A stretch of DNA of 64,000 bases from Streptomyces albicerus (GTDB lineage: Bacteria > Actinomycetota > Actinomycetes > Streptomycetales > Streptomycetaceae): contig NZ_VWMY01000059.1 of assembly GCF_008905045.1 (NCBI RefSeq), forward strand, positions 1 to 64,000, written 5' to 3'. Shown here piece after piece: positions 52,707 through 61,398 of the stretch (position 1 is the first letter of the stretch; the number at the start of each line of letters is the position of its first letter). The notes beneath the pieces are model-generated. The model made no database searches and was not told where the DNA came from. It saw only the letters and a program-made list of their open reading frames with translations. Made by a program: the position numbers and the translations under genes.

Positions 52707-53967
52707 ATCCGCCGTGAAGATCCACGACTTCATCGGAATCGGCCTCGGCCCCTTCAACCTCGGCCTCGCCTGCCTCACCGAGCCGATCGTCGAACTCGAC
52801 GGTGTCTTCCTGGAGTCCAAGCCGGACTTCGAGTGGCACTCCGGGATGTTCCTGGAGGGCGCCCACCTCCAGACCCCGTTCATGTCGGACCTGGTCACGC
52901 TGGCCGACCCGACGTCCCCGTACTCCTTCCTCAACTACCTGAAGGCGTCCGGACGTCTGTACTCGTTCTACATACGCGAGAACTTCTACCCGCTGCGCGT
53001 CGAGTACGACGACTACTGCCGCTGGGCGGCCGCGCAGCTCTCCGGCATCCGTTTCAACACGACGGTCACGGAGGTCTCGTACGCCGATGACGTGTACGTC
53101 GTACGGACGGAGACCGGCGAGACGTACCGCGCCCGGCACCTCGTTCTCGGCACCGGCACTCCCCCGTACATTCCCGAGGTCTGCGCGGACCTCGGCGGGG
53201 ACTTCATCCACAACTCCCGCTACAGGCAGCACAAGCAGGAACTGCAGGCCAAAAGGTCGATCACGCTCGTCGGCAGCGGGCAGTCCGCCGCCGAGATCTA
53301 CTACGACCTGCTGAGCGAGATCGACGTCCACGGCTACCGGCTGAACTGGGTCACGCGCTCCCCGCGCTTCTTCCCGCTCGAGTACACGAAGCTCACGCTG
53401 GAGATGACCTCCCCGGAGTACATCGACTACTTCCACGCGCTGCCCGAGCGGACCCGCTACCGCCTCCAGACGGAGCAGAAGGGCCTGTTCAAGGGCATCG
53501 ACGGCGAGCTGATCGACGCGATCTTCGACCTGCTCTACCAGAAGAACCTCGGCGGCCCGGTCCCCACCCGCCTGCTCACCAACTCCTCGCTGAACAGCGC
53601 GCGTTACGAGAACGGCACGTACACGCTGGGCCTGCGCCAGGAGGAGCAGGAGAAGGAGTACGAGCTGCACTCCGAGGGCCTGGTCCTGGCGACCGGCTAC
53701 AAGTACGCCGAGCCCGAGTTCCTGAAGCCCGTCCGCGACCGCATCCGCTACGACGAGCACGGCAACCACGACGTGGCCCGCAACTACGCCATCGACACGA
53801 CCGGGCGCGGCATCTTCCTCCAGAACGCCGGTGTCCACACGCACTCGATCACGTCGCCGGACCTCGGCATGGGCGCGTACCGCAACGCGTACATCATCCG
53901 TGAGCTGCTCGGCACCGAGTACTACCCGGTCGAGAAGTCCATCGCGTTCCAGGAGTTCGCCGTATGA
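52690..53967 (+). CDS. desB: Cadaverine N-hydroxylase DesB (lysine/ornithine monooxygenase family)
   Basis: This 425-residue NADPH- and FAD-dependent N-monooxygenase has GIGLGPFNLGLACL as the FAD loop (GxGxxN), LVGSGQSAAEIYYDL as the NADPH loop, and the late LVLATGYKYAEPEF motif. It hydroxylates cadaverine to N-hydroxycadaverine. TTG 52690 was chosen because GGGAGAG lies just upstream and the next in-frame starts lack a ribosome binding site. The gene begins 17 bases inside desA, so translation is coupled. Confidence 0.94.
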   Translation: MTALPESAVKIHDFIGIGLGPFNLGLACLTEPIVELDGVFLESKPDFEWHSGMFLEGAHLQTPFMSDLVTLADPTSPYSFLNYLKASGRLYSFYIRENFYPLRVEYDDYCRWAAAQLSGIRFNTTVTEVSYADDVYVVRTETGETYRARHLVLGTGTPPYIPEVCADLGGDFIHNSRYRQHKQELQAKRSITLVGSGQSAAEIYYDLLSEIDVHGYRLNWVTRSPRFFPLEYTKLTLEMTSPEYIDYFHALPERTRYRLQTEQKGLFKGIDGELIDAIFDLLYQKNLGGPVPTRLLTNSSLNSARYENGTYTLGLRQEEQEKEYELHSEGLVLATGYKYAEPEFLKPVRDRIRYDEHGNHDVARNYAIDTTGRGIFLQNAGVHTHSITSPDLGMGAYRNAYIIRELLGTEYYPVEKSIAFQEFAV

Positions 53968-54530
53968 GCGCCACCGGAACTCTCGGCACCCTCAGCTTCC
54001 GGGCCCTCGACCCCCTCCAGCACGCCGAGCTGCTGCACTCCTGGGTAACCCACCCCAAGGCCGCCTTCTGGATGATGCAGAACGCGAAACTCCAGGACGT
54101 CGAACGCGAGTACATGGCCATCGCGGCCAGTGAGCACCACCACGCGTACCTCGGACTCCACGACGGCGTACCCGCGTTCCTGATGGAGAAGTACGACCCC
54201 CGGTACATCGAACTGGTCGGGCTGTACGAGCCCGAGCCCGGTGACGTCGGCATGCACTTCCTGGTCGCCCCCACCGACCGGCCGGTGCACGGCTTCACCA
54301 GGGCCGTCATCACAGCTGTGATGGACGAGCTGTTCGCCGACCCGCGCACCCGGCGGGTCGTCGTCGAACCCGATGTCAGCAACACAGCGGTACACGCGCT
54401 GAACGAGGCCGTCGGCTTCGTACCGGCGCGGGAGATCCAGAAGCCGGAGAAGCGCGCGCTGCTGTCCTTCTGCACGCGCGAGCGCTTCTTCAATAGGCAC
54501 AGCCTTGCCACGCGAGGAGTTTCGATATGA
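53964..54530 (+). CDS. desC: Acyltransferase DesC (GNAT family)
   Basis: This 188-residue protein of the siderophore N-acyltransferase (IucB/RhbD-like) family contains HSWVTHPKAAFWMMQ and MHFLVAPTDRPVHGFTRAVITAVMDELFADPRTRRVVVEPDVSN, the acetyl-CoA-binding region. It acylates N-hydroxycadaverine with succinyl-CoA (or acetyl-CoA) to give the hydroxamate monomer. It overlaps desB and desD by ATGA at each end. Confidence 0.93.
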   Translation: MSATGTLGTLSFRALDPLQHAELLHSWVTHPKAAFWMMQNAKLQDVEREYMAIAASEHHHAYLGLHDGVPAFLMEKYDPRYIELVGLYEPEPGDVGMHFLVAPTDRPVHGFTRAVITAVMDELFADPRTRRVVVEPDVSNTAVHALNEAVGFVPAREIQKPEKRALLSFCTRERFFNRHSLATRGVSI

Positions 54531-56299
54531 CCCTGTCCGACGCCGTGGCGCATCTGTCCCCCCACCGCTGGGCGCGGGCCGACCGCCTCCTCATCCGCAA
54601 GGCCCTCGCCGAGTTCGCCCACGAACGGCTGATCACACCCGAGGCACAGGGAGACGGCTCGTACGTCGTACGCGGCGACGACGGCCTCACCCGCTACCGC
54701 TTCACCGCCGCCGTGCGCTCCCTCGACCACTGGCAGGTCGACGCCGAGTCGATCACCCGCCACCGGGACGGGCAGGAACTCCCCCTGCACGCCCTGGACT
54801 TCTTCATCGAGCTGAAGAAGTCGCTCGGCCTGAGCGACGAGGTGCTGCCGGTCTACCTGGAGGAGATCTCCTCCACCCTCGCCGGCACCTGCTACAAGCT
54901 CACCAAGCCCCAGCTCACCTCCGCCGAGCTCGCGGAAAGCGGCTTCCAGGAGATCGAGACGGGCATGACCGAGGGCCACCCCTGCTTCGTCGCCAACAAC
55001 GGGCGGCTCGGCTTCGGGGTCCACGAGTACCTCTCGTACGCGCCGGAGACCGCGAGCCCCGTACGGCTGATCTGGCTGGCCGCACACCGCTCGCGCGCCG
55101 CCTTCACGGCGGGCGTGGGCGTGGAGTACGAGTCCTTCCTGCGCGACGAGTTGGGCTCCGAGACCGTGGAGCGCTTCGACCGGACCCTCCGCGACCAGGA
55201 CCTCGACCCGGCCGACTACCTGCTCATCCCGGTCCACCCCTGGCAGTGGTGGAACAAGCTGACCGTCACCTTCGCGGCGGAGGTCGCCCAGCGGCACCTC
55301 GTCTGCCTCGGCGAGGGCGACGACGAGTACCTGGCCCAGCAGTCGATCCGGACCTTCTTCAACAAGAGCGCCCCCGAGAAGCACTACGTGAAGACGGCCC
55401 TGTCGGTCATCAACATGGGCTTCATGCGCGGCCTGTCCGCCGCCTACATGGAGGCGACTCCGGCCATCAACGACTGGCTGGCCCAACTGATCGACAACGA
55501 CCCGGTGTTGAGGTCGACCGGCCTGTCGATCATCCGCGAGCGGGCGGCCGTCGGCTACCGGCACCTGGAGTACGAGGCGGCCACCGACCGCTACTCCCCG
55601 TACCGCAAGATGCTCGCCGCCCTGTGGCGCGAGAGCCCGGTCTCCTCGCTCCGGGACGGCGAGTCCCTCGCCACCATGGCCTCCCTCGTCCATGTCGACC
55701 ACGAGGGCGCCTCGATCGCGGCGGCGCTGATCGAGCGCTCGGGGCTGACGCCGGTGGAGTGGCTGCGCCGCTATCTGCGCGCGTACCTCACGCCGCTGCT
55801 GCACAGCTTCTACGCCTACGACCTGGTGTTCATGCCGCACGGCGAGAACGTCATCCTTGTCCTCAAGGACGGTGTCGTCGAGCGGGCGATCTACAAGGAC
55901 ATCGCCGAGGAGATCGCCGTCATGGATCCGGACGCGGTGCTGCCGCCGACGGTCGAGCGGCTGCGCGTGGACGTGCCCGAGGACAAGAAGCTCCTGTCGA
56001 TCTTCACGGACGTCTTCGACTGCTTCTTCCGCTTCCTCGCCGCGAACCTGGCGGGCGAGGGCGTCCTGGAGGAGACCGACTTCTGGCGGACGGTCGCCGA
56101 CTGCGTGCGCGACTACCAGGCGGCCAACCCCGAACTGGCCGACAAGTTCAAGCAGTACGACATGTTCGCGTCGGAGTTCGCGCTGTCCTGCCTCAACCGG
56201 CTGCAGCTGCGCAACAACGAGCAGATGGTGGATCTCTCCGACCCGGCGGGCGCACTCCAGCTCGTCGGGAACCTGAAGAACCCCATCGCCGGGCTGTAG
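54527..56299 (+). CDS. desD: Desferrioxamine synthetase DesD (NIS synthetase)
   Basis: This 590-residue IucA/IucC-type NRPS-independent siderophore synthetase adenylates the succinyl end of the hydroxamate monomer, then oligomerises and cyclises it to desferrioxamine E (and B with the acetylated monomer). Visible motifs are GHPCFVANNGRLGFG, LIPVHPWQWWNKL and SIRTFFNKSAPEKHYVKTALSV in the N-terminal ATP-binding part, and the FhuF-like C-terminal domain after about 430 (MPHGENVILVLKDG). It is the last gene of the operon and is followed by a hairpin. Confidence 0.95.
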   Translation: MTLSDAVAHLSPHRWARADRLLIRKALAEFAHERLITPEAQGDGSYVVRGDDGLTRYRFTAAVRSLDHWQVDAESITRHRDGQELPLHALDFFIELKKSLGLSDEVLPVYLEEISSTLAGTCYKLTKPQLTSAELAESGFQEIETGMTEGHPCFVANNGRLGFGVHEYLSYAPETASPVRLIWLAAHRSRAAFTAGVGVEYESFLRDELGSETVERFDRTLRDQDLDPADYLLIPVHPWQWWNKLTVTFAAEVAQRHLVCLGEGDDEYLAQQSIRTFFNKSAPEKHYVKTALSVINMGFMRGLSAAYMEATPAINDWLAQLIDNDPVLRSTGLSIIRERAAVGYRHLEYEAATDRYSPYRKMLAALWRESPVSSLRDGESLATMASLVHVDHEGASIAAALIERSGLTPVEWLRRYLRAYLTPLLHSFYAYDLVFMPHGENVILVLKDGVVERAIYKDIAEEIAVMDPDAVLPPTVERLRVDVPEDKKLLSIFTDVFDCFFRFLAANLAGEGVLEETDFWRTVADCVRDYQAANPELADKFKQYDMFASEFALSCLNRLQLRNNEQMVDLSDPAGALQLVGNLKNPIAGL

Positions 56300-56333
56300 A
56301 GCCCCTGTCGGGCCTCAGCGGCCCTCACAAGCA

Positions 56334-56372
56334 GGCGGGCGTCCCCACGTACGGTCCCAGGGGGCGCCCGCC
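56334..56372. terminator. Bidirectional terminator between desD and the GH20 gene
   Basis: GGCGGGCG with CCCC (56334-56346, one bulged T) pairs with GGGG and CGCCCGCC (56361-56372) around a 14-base loop. It lies between two convergent genes. Confidence 0.75.
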
Positions 56373-56397
56373 GCCGTATTCACCTGCCGGGCTTCAA

Positions 56398-57993
56398 TTA
56401 CTCGGCGGGCCAGGGCACTTGCGGTGACCGGTAGTAGCCGATCCCCAGCGCGTCCCACCGCGGCCCCTGCGCCGCGAGCCGCACCTTGTAGGCGTCCCAG
56501 TCGTGCGTCGACGCGGGCGACCAGCCGAGCTCGGCCACGCCGGGCAGCCTGGGGAAGGCCATGTAGTCGATGTGCGCCGAGGTCGAGACGGTCTCCGTCC
56601 ACAGCGGCGCCTCGACACCCTGAACGGACGAACCGGGCGCGCCCGGAAGGTAGTTGCCCGGGTCCCAGTCGTACGACCGCTGGACCTCCACGTACCCCGC
56701 CCAGTCCAGGCCGAGCGGCGTGTCCTTGGTGTACTTCATGTCGAGGTACACCCGGTCGGCCGGCGACAGGATCAGCCCGGTGCCGTTCCGCGCGGCCGCC
56801 GCGACCTGCTCCTTCTCGGCGGCGCTCGTGCTGTCCAGGCCCCAGTACTGGGCAAGCGCGCCCTTCGCCGGAGTGGCCCCGGTCAGCTGGTGCCAACCCA
56901 CCACGGTCTTCCCGTACTTGGCGACGATCGGCTGGACCTTGTCCATGAACGCCACATAGTCCTCGTGGCTGGTGGAGTGCGCCTCGTCGCCGCCGATGTG
57001 GAGGTACTCGCCCGGTGTGAGCGCGGCCAGTTCGCGGATCACGTCGTCCACGAAGTCGTACGTCACCGGCTTGTCGACACACAGGGAGCTGAAGCCGACC
57101 TCGGTGCCGGTGTAGAGCGGGGGCGCGACGCCGTCACAGTTCAGCTCCGCGTACGAGGCGAGCGCGGCGTTGGTGTGCCCTGGCATGTCGATCTCGGGCA
57201 CGACCTCCAGATAGCGCGAGGTGGCGTACTTGACGATGTCCTTGTACTGGGCCTTGGTGTAGTAGCCACCCGGCCCGCCGCCGACCTGCGTGGAGCCGCC
57301 GTACGTGGCGAGCCGCGGCCAGGAGTCGATGGCGATGCGCCAGCCCTGGTCGTCGCTGAGGTGGAGGTGCAGCTTGTTGACCTTGTAGAGCGCCAGCTGG
57401 TCGATGTAGCGCTTGACCTGGTCCACGGTGAAGAAGTGCCGGGAGACGTCCAGCATCGCGCCGCGGTAGCCGTAGCGGGGTGTGTCGGTGATGGTGCCGC
57501 CGGCGACCAGCCAGGGGCCGGGCTGCGCGGAGTCCTTCTCGACGGCCGCGGGCAGGAGCTGACGCAGGGTCTGCACGCCGTGGAACAGCCCGGCGGGCCC
57601 CCGGGCCGTGATGGTGACGGCGCCCTTGCCGCTCTTGAGCCGGTAGCCCTCCTCGCCCAACGCGGCGTCCTTGCGGGTGAGTTGGAGCCGGATGCCGTCG
57701 CGGCCGGAGTCGTCCGTGACCGGCAGCCGGTAGCCGGTCGACGGCCGCAGCACCTCGGCGAGGTACGAGCCGATGCGGCGGGCCTCCCGCGAGTCGTCCA
57801 CGCGAATGCGCGTACCGCCGGTGATCCGGTACGGGGAGCCGCTCGCGTCGACCGAGGCGGGCGCCGGAACCACCTGGCCGAGCGGAGTCACGGTTCGGTC
57901 GGCGGCGGCCGGTGCCGCGCCGACGACAGAGATACCGGCAGCCGCCACGAGCAGCAGCGTACCGAGCAGACGGGGCGTTCTGTGCTGTCTCAC
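56398..57993 (-). CDS. Secreted GH20 beta-N-acetylhexosaminidase
   Basis: This 531-residue exported enzyme has a signal peptide (about 1-31, GAAPAAA), a GH20b domain (about 40-165) and a GH20 catalytic barrel starting YGYRGAMLDVSRHFF. The catalytic Asp-Glu pair is in YLHIGGDEAHS near residue 335, and Trp residues of the -1 pocket lie late in the chain. It releases GlcNAc from chitooligosaccharides by substrate-assisted catalysis. GTG 57993 follows AAGGGAG by 7 bases. A DasR-type box at 58009-58024 overlaps its promoter, tying it to GlcNAc control. Confidence 0.93.
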   Translation of the reverse strand: MRQHRTPRLLGTLLLVAAAGISVVGAAPAAADRTVTPLGQVVPAPASVDASGSPYRITGGTRIRVDDSREARRIGSYLAEVLRPSTGYRLPVTDDSGRDGIRLQLTRKDAALGEEGYRLKSGKGAVTITARGPAGLFHGVQTLRQLLPAAVEKDSAQPGPWLVAGGTITDTPRYGYRGAMLDVSRHFFTVDQVKRYIDQLALYKVNKLHLHLSDDQGWRIAIDSWPRLATYGGSTQVGGGPGGYYTKAQYKDIVKYATSRYLEVVPEIDMPGHTNAALASYAELNCDGVAPPLYTGTEVGFSSLCVDKPVTYDFVDDVIRELAALTPGEYLHIGGDEAHSTSHEDYVAFMDKVQPIVAKYGKTVVGWHQLTGATPAKGALAQYWGLDSTSAAEKEQVAAAARNGTGLILSPADRVYLDMKYTKDTPLGLDWAGYVEVQRSYDWDPGNYLPGAPGSSVQGVEAPLWTETVSTSAHIDYMAFPRLPGVAELGWSPASTHDWDAYKVRLAAQGPRWDALGIGYYRSPQVPWPAE

Positions 57994-58008
57994 ATGCGCT
58001 CCCTTCGA

Positions 58009-58024
58009 ATGGGTATAGACCACT
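58009..58024. promoter_or_regulatory. DasR-responsive element (dre)
   Basis: Read on the minus strand the site is AGTGGTCTATACCCAT, about 13 of 16 positions of the dre consensus ACTGGTCTAGACCAGT. It lies 16 bases from the GH20 start and 32 from the DUF4429 start, so DasR could affect both. DasR is the GntR repressor released by GlcN-6-P. Confidence 0.75.
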
Positions 58025-58055
58025 CTCCCGCACAGCCGGTGAAACAATCACCCCC

Positions 58056-58943
58056 ATGGCGGAAATCATCCAACGGGACGGCACGTGGACCTTCGACGGC
58101 GACGCCCTGCGGCTCGTGCCCGGCCGCGACAAGAACGTGAACCTGCTGCGCAAGACCTTGGGTGAACTGACCGTCCCACTGGGCGCGTTGGCGGGGATCT
58201 CCTTCGAGCAGGGCAAGAAGTCCGGGCGGCTCAGGCTGCGGCTGCGGGACGGCGCGGACCCGCTGCTCCACGCGACCGGCGGCAGACTCGCGGACGCCGC
58301 CGACCCCTACCAACTGGCGGTCGACTCGGACCGCTACGGCGTCGCCGAGTACTTCGTGGACGAGATCCGCAACGCGCTGCTCCTCGACGAGGTCCCGGCC
58401 ACCGCCGTCGACCGCTATCTGCTGCCGGGCCCGGCCGTGCCGCTGTCGGTCTCCGCCGGTGACGGCTCCGCGAGCTTCGACGGGGAGCACGTCCGTCTGG
58501 AGTGGAACTGGAAGACGGAGGAGGCCAAGTCGGCCGCCGGCGCCCGCACCCTCGCCCTGGCCGACGTCCAGTCGGTGGAATGGCACCCCGCGGTCGGCCT
58601 GGAGAACGGCTACCTCCGCTTCACCGTCCGCAACGCGCCCACGAAGGCCCCGCCGAAGTACGACCCCAACTCCGTGGAGCTGTGGGGCTTCAAGAAGGAC
58701 CCCCTGATGGCCCTGGTCGCGGCTGCGGTACAGGCACGCCTCCCGCATCCGTCGGCGCCCCCCGTCGGGGACGCGCTCCCGAACCAGCTCACCGCCTCCG
58801 CCCCCGCCCCGGAACCGCCCGCGGAGGCCGACCACGACGCCCTCCTCCGCCGCCTGCGCGAGCTGGGCGAACTGCACAGCTCCGGCGTCCTCACGGACGA
58901 GGAGTTCACCTTGGCCAAGCAGGCGATCCTCAAGCGGATGTAG
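58056..58943 (+). CDS. DUF4429 domain protein with C-terminal SHOCT
   Basis: This 295-residue cytoplasmic protein has two related DUF4429 modules: residues 1-125, beginning RDGTWTFDGDALRLVPG, and about 130-230, beginning GDGSASFDGEHVRLEW. A Pro/Ala linker leads to a SHOCT motif (about 265-295, LLRRLRELGELHSSGVLTDEEFTLAKQAIL). DUF4429 is PH-like and its role is unknown. The short distance from the dre box and absence of a good ribosome binding site would suit a leaderless transcript, which is speculative. Confidence 0.85.
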   Translation: MAEIIQRDGTWTFDGDALRLVPGRDKNVNLLRKTLGELTVPLGALAGISFEQGKKSGRLRLRLRDGADPLLHATGGRLADAADPYQLAVDSDRYGVAEYFVDEIRNALLLDEVPATAVDRYLLPGPAVPLSVSAGDGSASFDGEHVRLEWNWKTEEAKSAAGARTLALADVQSVEWHPAVGLENGYLRFTVRNAPTKAPPKYDPNSVELWGFKKDPLMALVAAAVQARLPHPSAPPVGDALPNQLTASAPAPEPPAEADHDALLRRLRELGELHSSGVLTDEEFTLAKQAILKRM

Positions 58944-58956
58944 CGGGCGCCGCGGC

Positions 58957-58984
58957 CCTTTCGGGGCGCGGCGACCCCGAAAGG
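58957..58984 (+). terminator. Terminator after the DUF4429 gene
   Basis: A perfect 10-bp stem CCTTTCGGGG / CCCCGAAAGG closes an 8-base loop, 14 bases after the stop. Confidence 0.8.
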
Positions 58985-59062
58985 TGCTCCCCGCACCCAT
59001 CGCCCCGCGGGTCACAGGATGAACAGGCCCCGAGCAGGCTCTTATGAGCGTTTCAACAGCTA

Positions 59063-59082
59063 CCTGCCCGATATCGGGCAGG
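59063..59082. promoter_or_regulatory. Perfect 20-bp palindrome upstream of the small gene and glmS
   Basis: CCTGCCCGATATCGGGCAGG is symmetrical at every position with no loop, which suits a dimeric DNA-binding protein better than an RNA hairpin. It lies 40 bases before the GTG at 59122, in a stretch of lower GC that looks like a promoter region. Confidence 0.7.
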
Positions 59083-59121
59083 ATTCTTGCGATTACCCGC
59101 GCTTTACCTCAGGATCGACGG

Positions 59122-59379
59122 GTGCACGACGAACTTGTTGATCATCTGACGCGTTCCTCGCCCCTCAGTCGGGGCGAGGCGCTGCGTGTGATCCAGGACG
59201 TGCTCGCCTACTTCGACGAGACGACGGAGGACTACGTCCGTCGCCGCCATCGGGAGCTCCAGGCTCAGGGCCTGGTGAACTCGGCGATCTTCGAACGGAT
59301 CGCGGCGGACCTGAAGTACCGCGCGGTCGCGCCGCCCGAGCTCACGCTCAGACAGCTGCGCCGCATCGTCTACGGCTGA
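59122..59379 (+). CDS. Small conserved hypothetical protein upstream of glmS
   Basis: This 85-residue, charged, mostly helical protein reads HDELVDHLTRSSPLSRGEALR at the start and ends in LTLRQLRRIVYG. GTG 59122 was chosen because AGGA lies 7 bases upstream and codon use turns GC-rich here. ATG 59044 in the same frame would add 26 residues with un-Streptomyces-like codons, including a TTA at 59104-59106, and would place the 20-bp palindrome in the coding part. It is followed by glmS after 54 bases and may share its transcript. The role is unknown. Confidence 0.7.
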   Translation: MHDELVDHLTRSSPLSRGEALRVIQDVLAYFDETTEDYVRRRHRELQAQGLVNSAIFERIAADLKYRAVAPPELTLRQLRRIVYG

Positions 59380-59433
59380 CCGCCGCCGGACGACAGAGCC
59401 GAACTGAACGACTGAGGGGACAGAGGAAACCGT

Positions 59434-61251
59434 ATGTGCGGAATCGTGGGATACATCGGCAGGCGTGACGTGGCACCGCTCCTCCTCGAGGGCCTGCAGC
59501 GCCTCGAGTACCGCGGCTACGACTCGGCGGGCATCGTCGTCACCAGCCCCAAGGCGGCCGGCCTCAAGATGGTCAAGGCCAAGGGCCGCGTCCGCGACCT
59601 GGAGGCCCGCGTCCCCAAGCGCTTCGCCGGCACCACGGGCATCGCCCACACCCGCTGGGCCACCCACGGCGCCCCCTCCGACGTGAACGCGCATCCGCAC
59701 CTGGACGCCGAGGGCAAGGTCGCCGTCGTCCACAACGGCATCATCGACAACGCCTCCGACCTGCGGAGGAAGCTGGAGGCCGACGGCGTCGAGTTCCTCT
59801 CCGAGACCGACACCGAGGTCCTCACCCATCTGATCGCCCGCTCCCAGGCCGAGAAGCTGGAGGACAAGGTCCGCGAGACCCTCCGGGTCATCGAGGGCAC
59901 GTACGGCATCGCCGTCATGCACGCCGACTTCCCCGACCGCATCGTGGTGGCCCGCAACGGCTCCCCCGTCGTCCTCGGCATCGGCGAGAAGGAGATGTTC
60001 GTCGCCTCGGACATCGCCGCCCTCGTCACCCACACCCGTCAGATCGTCACGCTCGACGACGGCGAGATGGCGACGCTGAAGGCCGACGACTTCCGTACGT
60101 ACACCACCGAGGGCACCCGCACGACGGCCGAGCCGACCACCGTCGAGTGGGAGGCCGCGTCGTACGACATGGGTGGCCACGACACGTACATGCACAAGGA
60201 GATCCACGAGCAGGCCGACGCCGTGGACCGCGTGCTGCGCGGCCGTATCGACGACCGGTTCTCCACCGTGCACCTCGGCGGGCTGAACCTGGACGCCCGC
60301 GAGGCGCGCCAGATCCGCCGCGTGAAGATCCTCGGCTGCGGCACCTCGTACCACGCGGGCATGATCGGCGCCCAGATGATAGAGGAGCTGGCCCGCATCC
60401 CCGCGGACGCCGAGCCCGCCTCGGAGTTCCGCTACCGCAACGCGGTCGTCGACCCCGACACGCTGTACGTCGCGGTGTCCCAGTCCGGTGAGACGTACGA
60501 CGTACTGGCCGCCGTGCAGGAGCTGAAGCGCAAGGGCGCGCGGGTGCTGGGCATCGTGAACGTGGTGGGCAGCGCCATCGCCCGCGAGGCGGACGGCGGC
60601 ATGTACGTGCACGCGGGCCCCGAGGTCTGCGTGGTGTCGACGAAGTGCTTCACGAACACCACGGTCGCCTTTGCGCTGCTCGCGCTGCACCTCGGCCGCA
60701 CCCGTGACCTGTCGGTCTCCGACGGCAAGCGGATCATCGAGGGCCTGCGCAAGCTGCCCGGCCAGATCACGGAGATCCTCGACCAGGAGGACGAGATCAA
60801 GAAGCTGGCCGAGCAGTACGCCGAGGCCCGCTCGATGCTCTTCATCGGCCGGGTCCGCGGCTATCCGGTGGCCCGTGAGGCCTCGCTGAAGCTCAAGGAG
60901 GTCTCGTACATCCACGCCGAGGCCTACCCCGCCTCGGAGTTGAAGCACGGCCCGCTCGCGCTGATCGAGCCCGCGCTGCCGACGGTCGCGATCGTCCCGA
61001 ACGACGACCTCCTCGAGAAGAACCGCGCCGCCCTGGAGGAGATCAAGGCCCGCAGCGGCAAGATCCTCGCCGTGGCCCACGAGTGCCAGGAGAAGGCCGA
61101 CCAGACGATCGTCGTCCCGAAGAACGAGGACGAACTGGACCCGATCCTGATGGGCATCCCCCTCCAACTCCTCGCCTACCACACGGCTTTGGCCCTGGGC
61201 AGGGACATCGACAAGCCGCGGAACCTGGCGAAGTCGGTCACGGTGGAGTAG
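59434..61251 (+). CDS. glmS: Glutamine-fructose-6-phosphate aminotransferase (isomerizing)
   Basis: This 605-residue cytoplasmic enzyme makes glucosamine-6-phosphate from fructose-6-phosphate and glutamine, the first step to UDP-GlcNAc. The N-terminal glutaminase starts with Cys2 (CGIVGYIGRRDVAPLLLEGLQRLEYRGYDSAG). Two SIS sugar-isomerase domains follow (about 280-430 with ILGCGTSYHAGMIG and VAVSQSGETYDVLA; about 455-595 with FIGRVRGYPVAREASLKLKE), and the C-terminus is KPRNLAKSVTVE. This probably corresponds to the second glmS of S. coelicolor, by synteny from memory. The region upstream is too short for a glmS ribozyme. Confidence 0.95.
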   Translation: MCGIVGYIGRRDVAPLLLEGLQRLEYRGYDSAGIVVTSPKAAGLKMVKAKGRVRDLEARVPKRFAGTTGIAHTRWATHGAPSDVNAHPHLDAEGKVAVVHNGIIDNASDLRRKLEADGVEFLSETDTEVLTHLIARSQAEKLEDKVRETLRVIEGTYGIAVMHADFPDRIVVARNGSPVVLGIGEKEMFVASDIAALVTHTRQIVTLDDGEMATLKADDFRTYTTEGTRTTAEPTTVEWEAASYDMGGHDTYMHKEIHEQADAVDRVLRGRIDDRFSTVHLGGLNLDAREARQIRRVKILGCGTSYHAGMIGAQMIEELARIPADAEPASEFRYRNAVVDPDTLYVAVSQSGETYDVLAAVQELKRKGARVLGIVNVVGSAIAREADGGMYVHAGPEVCVVSTKCFTNTTVAFALLALHLGRTRDLSVSDGKRIIEGLRKLPGQITEILDQEDEIKKLAEQYAEARSMLFIGRVRGYPVAREASLKLKEVSYIHAEAYPASELKHGPLALIEPALPTVAIVPNDDLLEKNRAALEEIKARSGKILAVAHECQEKADQTIVVPKNEDELDPILMGIPLQLLAYHTALALGRDIDKPRNLAKSVTVE

Positions 61252-61302
61252 CGCCCCTTCAGGGGCGCGGGGAACTGCGCGAGCAACCCCCACGCACCCG
61301 CA
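61251..61302. repeat. Streptomyces intergenic repeat, copy 5
   Basis: Directly after glmS comes GCGCCCCTTCAGGGGCGC, then GGGGAACTGCGCGAGCAA, closely matching the unit at 38973-39005. Confidence 0.8.
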
Positions 61303-61318
61303 GAGGCGGAACAAGAGG

Positions 61319-61358
61319 ACGGACCCCCACGTGTGCCACCAAACACGGGGGGGTCCGT
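61319..61358. terminator. Strong terminator between glmS and the YaaH-type gene
   Basis: ACGGACCCCC (61319-61328) pairs with GGGGGTCCGT (61349-61358), and an inner CGTGT/ACACG stem extends it. It lies between convergent genes and can serve both. Confidence 0.85.
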
Positions 61359-61398
61359 TCAATCGCCGGGGCCGCCCATTACCCCGGCTGGCTGCCAA

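Noticed and set aside
53964..54530. desC as a ribosomal-protein-type GNAT acetyltransferase
   Set aside because: Overlap with desB and desD and its siderophore-acyltransferase motifs make the biosynthetic role much more likely.
59380..59433. Possible glmS ribozyme/riboswitch
   Set aside because: Only 54 bases separate the upstream gene and glmS, far too short for the ribozyme, and it is not known from actinobacteria.
59104..61398. Long minus-strand frame opposite glmS
   Set aside because: glmS is unmistakable on the plus strand, and the opposite frame has no domain and no start signal.
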